In this document: positions 21,519 through 26,095 of the stretch, in pieces | Layout of the letters: every line of letters starts with the position of its first letter | How positions within the stretch are numbered: the first letter of the stretch is position 1 | NCBI GenBank assembly: GCA_039811765.1 | Contig: JBDHZF010000027.1 | Span: 1-26,095, forward strand | Direction of reading: 5' to 3' | Source: JAGQUL01 sp039811765 | GTDB taxonomy: Bacteria > Actinomycetota > Thermoleophilia > Gaiellales > SKUG01 | DNA: 26,095 bases | Made by a program: the position numbers and the translations under genes | The notes under the pieces: generated by a model | What the model was told of the DNA's origin: nothing | Seen by the model: only the letters and a program-made list of their open reading frames with translations | Database searches by the model: none

Positions 21519-22628
21519 ATGGGGGGCGATGCAAGCACCATGGGCGATGCGGACGGCGCGCGGCGAGTGATCGCGCACGTCGACGCCGACGCGTTCTACG
21601 CCACCGTCCACCTGATCGAGGATCCGTCGCTCGCCGGCAAGCCCGTCGTGGTGGCGGGGACAGGACCGCGCAGCATCGTCACCACCGCGAGCTACGAGGC
21701 GCGCCGCTTCGGGATCGGTTCCGCGATGCCGGCCTCGACCGCGCGGCGACTGTGCCCGCACGCGGTGTTCCTGCGCCCCGACTTCGATTTGTACCGCGAC
21801 TACTCGCGTCGCGCGATGAAGATCGTGCGCGAGCTCACCGACATCGTCGAACCGCTGTCGCTCGACGAGGCGTACTTGGACGTGACCGCGGTGGATCGCC
21901 CGATCGCCGCGCTGCGCACGCTCGTCGATCGCATCAAGCGCGAGACGGGGCTCACCTACAGCGTGGGCATCGGCCCGAACAAGCTCTGCGCGAAGATGCT
22001 CAGCGACCTGCGCAAGCCTGCAGCGTTCAACGTCGCGTCGCGCGAGCAGTGCTGCGAGCTCTTCGCGGAGTTCTCGCCGCGCGCGATCAACGGCATCGGC
22101 CCGAAGACCGCCGCGCAATTGGAGCGGCTCGGCATCGACACCATCGCCGCGCTTCGCGACGCCGACTCGACGATGCTCGAAGTCCAATTCGGCGAACGGC
22201 GTGCGGGCGAACTGAGGGCGCGGGCGCGATTCGAGCACGGCGGTCTCGTGCAACCGTCGCGCGAGCGCAAGTCGATGAGCGAGGAGCGCACGTTCGACCA
22301 GGACGTCGACGATCCCAGCGAGCTTTCGGAGCGGTTGCGGCGCATGTCGGGCGAACTCTGCGAATCACTGTCGCGCCGTGACCTGCGTGGGCGCACGATC
22401 GGAATCAAGGTTCGTCTCGCCGACTTCACCACCATCACGCGAGCGCGCACGCTCGGCGAGCGCACGAACGACCAGACCGTGGTCGCGGCCGTGGCGGACG
22501 AGCTGCTTCGCGAGTACGCGCCCGCCGATCCCGTTCGCCTGCTCGGCGTGCGGGTGGCTGGATTCGACGACCCTGTCGAGCGGGTGGGGCGCGTGCGCGA
22601 TGATCGCCAGCTCGCGCTGGACCTCTGA
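21519..22628 (+). CDS. dinB: DNA polymerase IV (Y-family translesion polymerase)
   Basis: The product has 369 residues. The catalytic acids are D22 and D24 in HVDADAFYATV, and D116/E117 in SLDEAYLDV. Palm, fingers and thumb motifs are present (TTASYEARRFGIGSAMP; YSVGIGPNKLCAKMLSDLRK; INGIGPKTAAQLERLG), as is the little-finger domain. The protein ends in QLALDL, a likely beta-clamp-binding peptide at the extreme C-terminus. Translation from ATG 21519 follows a -10 by six bases; ATG 21540 is an in-frame alternative. The gene bypasses DNA lesions by error-prone synthesis, and the LexA box in its promoter shows SOS induction. ychF starts 18 bases downstream but has its own -10. Confidence 0.95.
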   Translation: MGGDASTMGDADGARRVIAHVDADAFYATVHLIEDPSLAGKPVVVAGTGPRSIVTTASYEARRFGIGSAMPASTARRLCPHAVFLRPDFDLYRDYSRRAMKIVRELTDIVEPLSLDEAYLDVTAVDRPIAALRTLVDRIKRETGLTYSVGIGPNKLCAKMLSDLRKPAAFNVASREQCCELFAEFSPRAINGIGPKTAAQLERLGIDTIAALRDADSTMLEVQFGERRAGELRARARFEHGGLVQPSRERKSMSEERTFDQDVDDPSELSERLRRMSGELCESLSRRDLRGRTIGIKVRLADFTTITRARTLGERTNDQTVVAAVADELLREYAPADPVRLLGVRVAGFDDPVERVGRVRDDRQLALDL

Positions 22629-22633
22629 TCGCG

Positions 22634-22639
22634 TAGAGT
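22634..22639 (+). promoter_or_regulatory. Probable -10 (TAGAGT) of leaderless ychF
   Basis: TAGAGT is followed by seven bases and the ATG at 22647, with no ribosome-binding site in between. Confidence 0.5.
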
Positions 22640-22646
22640 CGATCGA

Positions 22647-23726
22647 ATGAAGATCGGAATCGTCGGACTGCCCAACGTCGGCAAGTCAACGCTGTTCAAC
22701 GCGCTCACCCGGGCCGGCGCGCTCGCCGCCAACTACCCGTTCGCCACGATCGAACCGAACGTCGGCGTGGTACCCGTGCCGGACTCGCGCCTGGATCGGC
22801 TCGCCGAACTGAACGCCAAGGGCGAGCAGCGCCCGCAGGTGATCCCGTCGAGCGTCACGTTCGTGGACATCGCCGGCTTGGTGGCAGGCGCGTCCAAAGG
22901 AGAGGGACTCGGCAACAAGTTCCTCGCCAACATCCGCGAGTGCGACGCGATCGTGCAGGTGGTGCGCGCGTTCGAAGACGACGACATCACGCACGTGGAC
23001 GGCGCGGTGAACCCAGCGTCGGACATCGAGACGATCAACACCGAACTCGTGCTGGCGGATCTCGAGACGGTGGAGAAGCGGCTCGACAAGGCACGCAAGG
23101 ACGCCAAGAAGATGCCGGAGACCAAGCCGTTCGCCGCCGCGCTCGAGGCGGCGCACGCGCGGCTTGCCGATGGTGGCGTGCTCTACGGTTCGGGACTCGA
23201 CCTCGCGCCGCTTCGCGAGCTGTTCCTGCTCACCGCGAAGCCCACTATCTACGTGTTCAACGTCGCCGAGGACGCGGTCGCCGACGCCGCAGTGCAGGCG
23301 CCGTTGCGCGAGCTCGTCGCGCCGGCGGATTGCGTGTTCGTGTGCGCGGCGATCGAGGCTGAGCTCGCCGAGCTCGAGCCGGAGGACGCAGCGGAGATGC
23401 TCGCCGACCTTGGGCTCGAGGAGTCCGGTCTCGCGCAGCTCGCACGCGCGGCTCAGCACACGCTTGGGCTGCAGACGTACATGACCGCTGGCGAGAAGGA
23501 AGTCCGCGCGTGGACGATCCCGATCGGCGCCACTGCCCCACAGGCGGCTGGCGTCATCCACACTGATTTCGAGCGCGGCTTCATCAAGGCGGAAGTCATC
23601 AGCTTCGGCGACCTCGTCGCGGCCGGCACCCGCGCCGGCGCGCGCGCCAAGGGCACGGCGCGCCTCGAAGGCAAGGACTACGTGATGCAGCCCGACGACG
23701 TCGTGGATTTCCGCTTCAACGTGTGA
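22647..23726 (+). CDS. ychF: Ribosome-binding ATPase YchF (OLA1 family)
   Basis: The product has 359 residues, the standard length. The P-loop is GLPNVGKST (7-15), the switch region YPFATIEPNVGVV follows, then DIAGLVAGASKGEGLGNKFL with the G3 motif, and the NVAEDA motif replaces NKxD, as usual in this ATP-preferring Obg-related family. A helical coiled-coil region follows (VEKRLDKARKDAKKMP) and the C-terminal TGS domain (EVRAWTIPIGATAPQAAGVI, then DYVMQPDDVVDFRFNV). It binds ribosomes and responds to stress in other bacteria. It converges with the coiled-coil gene; only two bases separate the two stop codons. Confidence 0.97.
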   Translation: MKIGIVGLPNVGKSTLFNALTRAGALAANYPFATIEPNVGVVPVPDSRLDRLAELNAKGEQRPQVIPSSVTFVDIAGLVAGASKGEGLGNKFLANIRECDAIVQVVRAFEDDDITHVDGAVNPASDIETINTELVLADLETVEKRLDKARKDAKKMPETKPFAAALEAAHARLADGGVLYGSGLDLAPLRELFLLTAKPTIYVFNVAEDAVADAAVQAPLRELVAPADCVFVCAAIEAELAELEPEDAAEMLADLGLEESGLAQLARAAQHTLGLQTYMTAGEKEVRAWTIPIGATAPQAAGVIHTDFERGFIKAEVISFGDLVAAGTRAGARAKGTARLEGKDYVMQPDDVVDFRFNV

Positions 23727-23728
23727 CG

Positions 23729-24370
23729 TCAGCTACGTGCGGCGGCGCGTTGCTCGCGGCGCCAGCGCAGTCGTGTGAGCCACGAGGCGTTCACGGCCAT
23801 CTCGAGCGCCTGCTGCAGCGCGTCGCATCGCGCTTCGAGCCACGCGCATCGCTCTGCCATGTCGTGTGTGGCCTGCTGCGCGTCCTGCACGAGCAATCGC
23901 GACGCCATCACGCGATCGTTCGCGTCGCGCAACTGCGTGGCGCGCTCGGCGAGCGACGCTTCCAAGTGCGTCGTGCGCGTGGTGGCCACAACGAGCTGTT
24001 CGCGCGCGTCGACGAGCTGGTCGCTCATCCGCGCGAGCTCGCTGACGATCGCACGCTGGTCGTCGCTCAGGCGTGGGGTTCGCGTCGCACCGAGCGACGG
24101 CTTCGTCGCGGGGGACGGGGCGGGAGCGGCAACGGCACGCTCTGTGCGCGACTTGCGCTTGGCAGGCGCGGCGGCGTCGCGCCAATCAGGCTTCGGCTTC
24201 GCCTTCGGCTCGGGCACCGAAGGCGCGGACTCGGCATCGGCGTCGCGCACGAAGCGGCGCTGGCGAGCCAGCTCGCGGAACTCCGCGCCAAACCCGGTGT
24301 CGATCGGCGCATCGGTCGCGGCTTCGGCCTTCGCCTCGGTGTGCTCGATCGTGGTTCGTCCTCGCGCCAT
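23729..24370 (-). CDS. Hypothetical coiled-coil protein
   Basis: The product has 213 residues. The first 100 are polar and basic (KAKPKPDWRDAAAPAKRKSR) and probably disordered. Residues 120-190 form a long coiled coil (IVSELARMSDQLVDAREQLV ... LEASLAERATQLRDANDRVM ... ERCAWLEARCDALQQALEMA). No membrane segment is present. The start ATG 24370 has a strong GGAGGGG ribosome-binding site. The gene is divergent from rsmH, so it borders the division gene cluster and may be a cell-envelope or division-related scaffold; this is inferred only from position. The family is not recognised. Confidence 0.7.
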   Translation of the reverse strand: MARGRTTIEHTEAKAEAATDAPIDTGFGAEFRELARQRRFVRDADAESAPSVPEPKAKPKPDWRDAAAPAKRKSRTERAVAAPAPSPATKPSLGATRTPRLSDDQRAIVSELARMSDQLVDAREQLVVATTRTTHLEASLAERATQLRDANDRVMASRLLVQDAQQATHDMAERCAWLEARCDALQQALEMAVNASWLTRLRWRREQRAAARS

Positions 24371-24451
24371 GGTTGCCCCTCCGGGTCGCTGCTTGAGGCG
24401 CATGTTTGCAGGGGTTTCGGACACACCCTCCACCTCAAGTCGAGCTTCAAG

Positions 24452-24483
24452 TTCGACGCAGGAGTTCGGCTTCCTGCGTCGAA
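24452..24483. promoter_or_regulatory. 12-bp inverted repeat in the rsmH leader
   Basis: TTCGACGCAGGA (24452-24463) and TCCTGCGTCGAA (24472-24483) are perfect complements around an 8-base loop, 11 bases before the rsmH start. There is no T-run, so it is not a simple terminator. It may be an operator or an RNA hairpin that controls dcw expression or translation. Confidence 0.6.
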
Positions 24484-24494
24484 TCTTCGTTCAA

Positions 24495-25505
24495 ATGCCC
24501 GCTGCCGCCGACATCCCCAGCGGCCGGTCGTCGCATGGCACCCTGCACGTTCCGGTCATGCCCGACGAGGTCCTCGAGCTGCTCGATCCGCGTCCCGGCG
24601 ACGTGATCGTCGACGGCACGTTCGGCAACGGCGGGCACGCACGTTTGCTCGCCGCTCGCCTGAACGGCGACGGGCAATACGTCGCGATCGACCGCGATCC
24701 GGATGCCCGCCCGCGCTTCGATGCGTTCGTGCGCGAGGTCGCGTCGCTGCCCACGCGCTTCGTCGCGGACACCTATCCGTCCGCCATGCGCGCGCTCGCG
24801 AGCGACGGCGTGTCCGCCGACGCTGTCATCCTCGACATCGGCGTGAGCTCCATGCAGCTCGACCAAGCCCAGCGCGGGTTCTCCTATGCACACGATGCGC
24901 CGCTCGACATGCGAATGGACACCGCCGGTGGCGAGAGCGCGGCCGATCTCGTGGCCGCGATCGACGGACGCGAGCTCGAGCGAATCCTGCGCGAGTACGG
25001 CGAAGAGCGCTACGCGCGACGGATCGCGAGCGGCATCGTCCAGCGTCGCGACCGCGAACCGATCGTCACGACCGGTCAACTCGTGGACGTGGTCCTCGAA
25101 TCGATTCCAGTCGCCGCGCGACACGCGCCTGGCGGGCATCCCGCCAAGCGAACGTTCCAGGCGCTGCGCATCGCCGTCAACGACGAGCTCGCGATGCTCG
25201 ACGACGGACTCGACGCCGCGCTCGAGCTGCTCGCGCCAGGCGGTCGACTCGTCGTGCTCTCGTTCCATTCGCTCGAGGACCGCATCGTGAAGCGGCGCTT
25301 CGAAACTTGGGCCGGTCGCTGCACGTGCCCTCCGGGATTGCCAGTGTGCGCGTGCGGAGCGGTCACGCGCGCCGAGCCGATCACCCGTGGCGTGGTGCGT
25401 CCCTCCGAGGTCGAAGTGCAGCGCAATCGCCGCTCGGCGCCGACCAAGCTGCGTGCCGTGCGACGGGTGGAGCCGCCGAGACCGATCGCCGGGGGTGAGC
25501 GATGA
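24495..25505 (+). CDS. rsmH: 16S rRNA (cytosine(1402)-N4)-methyltransferase RsmH
   Basis: The product has 336 residues. The opening HVPVMPDEVLELLDPRPGD, the SAM motif VDGTFGNGGHARLLA, the ILDIGVSSMQLDQAQRGFSY motif, the RTFQALRIAVNDEL motif and the VLSFHSLEDRIVKRRF motif are all standard. Near the end CTCPPGLPVCACG is a cysteine pair region common in actinobacterial members. It methylates the P-site base C1402 of 16S rRNA. It is the first gene of the division and cell-wall (dcw) cluster; its stop overlaps ftsL (ATGA). No mraZ is found upstream. ATG 24495 lies shortly after the inverted repeat; no strong ribosome-binding site is visible there. Confidence 0.96.
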   Translation: MPAAADIPSGRSSHGTLHVPVMPDEVLELLDPRPGDVIVDGTFGNGGHARLLAARLNGDGQYVAIDRDPDARPRFDAFVREVASLPTRFVADTYPSAMRALASDGVSADAVILDIGVSSMQLDQAQRGFSYAHDAPLDMRMDTAGGESAADLVAAIDGRELERILREYGEERYARRIASGIVQRRDREPIVTTGQLVDVVLESIPVAARHAPGGHPAKRTFQALRIAVNDELAMLDDGLDAALELLAPGGRLVVLSFHSLEDRIVKRRFETWAGRCTCPPGLPVCACGAVTRAEPITRGVVRPSEVEVQRNRRSAPTKLRAVRRVEPPRPIAGGER

Positions 25506-26077
25506 GCGGCGTGGCCGGGCACGATCCGTGGTGGGGCGACGTGGAGACGGGCGAACAACCGTCGGCGCCGGTCGCTTCGGTCCGGGCAAATCCAAGCGCG
25601 CGCCGCCGTCGCACGCGGCGACGCACCGGGATCGGGTGGGTGCTGCTCGGACTCGTCGTCGCGCCGTTCGATCGGGTGCGCCGGCGAATGCGCAACAGTC
25701 CGAAGCTCCGCGTCGCGCTCACGCGGCTTGCAGTCGTTGCCGCGATCCTCGCCGTGATCGGCGGGTCGGTGGGCGTGATCCTGATCAACAACGTCGTGAT
25801 CGGTCGAACCGCCGAGCTCGGCAAGCTCGAGGACCAGCGTCGCGAGCTGCGCCGCGAGAACGCGATGCTCGGCGCGGAGGCCGCGCGCGCGAAGGTGCCC
25901 GGGCTCGTGTACAAACGCGCGACGAAGGACCTCGGCATGGTGTCGACCGAGAACGTGCCGGCGTTCATCTACCTGTTCGACGGCAGCCGCGAGCTCACCG
26001 GCATGCAGCGACGCCAGATCGCCGCGAACCGGCGGAGCGCGCACGCCCAGGACCCTGCCGACAAGGACACGCCATGA
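25502..26077 (+). CDS. ftsL: FtsL-like cell-division protein
   Basis: The product has 191 residues. An Arg-rich cytoplasmic N-terminus (ARRRRTRRRTG) is followed by a transmembrane helix (LAVVAAILAVIGGSVGVILI) and then a short coiled-coil ectodomain (ELGKLEDQRRELRRENAMLG), as in FtsL/DivIC septum proteins. The cytoplasmic part is unusually long (about 75 residues) and also contains a hydrophobic stretch (GWVLLGLVVAPF). It begins inside the rsmH stop and ends inside the next start (ATGA at both ends), typical of the tightly packed dcw operon. It would form part of the divisome complex with FtsB/FtsQ. Sequence identity in this family is low, so the name rests on topology and position. Confidence 0.8.
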   Translation: MSGVAGHDPWWGDVETGEQPSAPVASVRANPSARRRRTRRRTGIGWVLLGLVVAPFDRVRRRMRNSPKLRVALTRLAVVAAILAVIGGSVGVILINNVVIGRTAELGKLEDQRRELRRENAMLGAEAARAKVPGLVYKRATKDLGMVSTENVPAFIYLFDGSRELTGMQRRQIAANRRSAHAQDPADKDTP

Positions 26078-26095
26078 GCGGCGCGCGCGCCAACA
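26074..26095 (+). CDS. Start of next dcw gene, probably a penicillin-binding protein (5' end only)
   Basis: ATG 26074 overlaps the ftsL stop and opens the frame MSGARAN before the window ends. In dcw clusters ftsI/pbpB follows ftsL, but seven codons cannot prove the identity. Confidence 0.5.

Noticed and set aside
24452..24483. Identification of the hairpin as the known actinobacterial mraW RNA motif
   Set aside because: The location fits, but I cannot confirm the conserved loop sequence of that motif; a covariance search would be needed.
24452..24483. Hairpin as intrinsic terminator
   Set aside because: No run of T follows on either strand, and the site lies between divergent genes.
23775..24494. 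Extension of rsmH upstream through the coiled-coil gene
   Set aside because: RsmH normally starts just before the HVPVM segment, and the extension is antisense to a gene with a strong ribosome-binding site.
1..26095. CRISPR array, insertion sequence or integrase gene
   Set aside because: No regularly spaced repeats, transposase motifs or recombinase signatures were found; the ORF6N remnant is the only mobile-element hint.

Overview
The window is high-GC bacterial DNA, most likely from an actinobacterium (Actinomycetota), possibly a deep-branching class; the genus cannot be named from sequence alone. Pointers are a start-of-dcw cluster of rsmH-ftsL type with an actinobacterial-style cysteine-rich RsmH tail, a perfect LexA box of the CGAAC-N4-GTTCG type before dinB, TadE/TadG-like pseudopilins of actinobacterial character, and a repeated TAnnnT hexamer 6-7 bases before start codons, the signature of leaderless transcripts.

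Layout. 1-3020 (minus): secreted NHL-repeat beta-propeller protein with a LamG-like C-terminal part that runs off the window. 3164-5622 (plus): a TIGR01777-type epimerase translationally coupled to a solitary N6-adenine DNA methyltransferase. 5633-8015 (minus): small membrane protein, then the operon receiver protein -> short-chain dehydrogenase -> metallophosphoesterase. 8232-9226 (plus): a protein of unknown function and a GyrI-like protein. 9240-11484 (minus): subtilisin-family protease and a zinc-ribbon protein. 11657-12962: a small zinc-binding protein, tRNA-Leu(CAG) with its terminator (minus), and two small membrane proteins. 12982-14484 (minus): M3-like zinc metallopeptidase.

14630-17743 (plus) is the most distinctive block: two TadE-like pseudopilins, a protein with a degenerate receiver-like domain and a long Ala/Pro-rich tail, and a TadG-like membrane anchor fused to a VanY/M15 D,D-carboxypeptidase. 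No TadA/B/C motor genes are present. The same sequence element sits 76-79 bases before the starts of both transcription units, suggesting joint control. I infer a cell-wall-directed pseudopilin apparatus or a sorting system that borrows Tad parts.

17740-20640 looks like an accessory segment: an intact HicB-HicA toxin-antitoxin pair and a 2H phosphoesterase, followed by a remnant of another M15 peptidase end, a truncated ORF6N protein, a truncated NUDIX gene on the opposite strand, a hypothetical gene, a short NUDIX hydrolase and a truncated GNAT acetyltransferase. 20424-26095 returns to core genome: PLD-like protein (minus), SOS-controlled dinB, ychF, a coiled-coil protein (minus), then rsmH-ftsL and the first codons of the next dcw gene. 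No mraZ precedes rsmH; a strong 12-bp inverted repeat occupies the leader instead.
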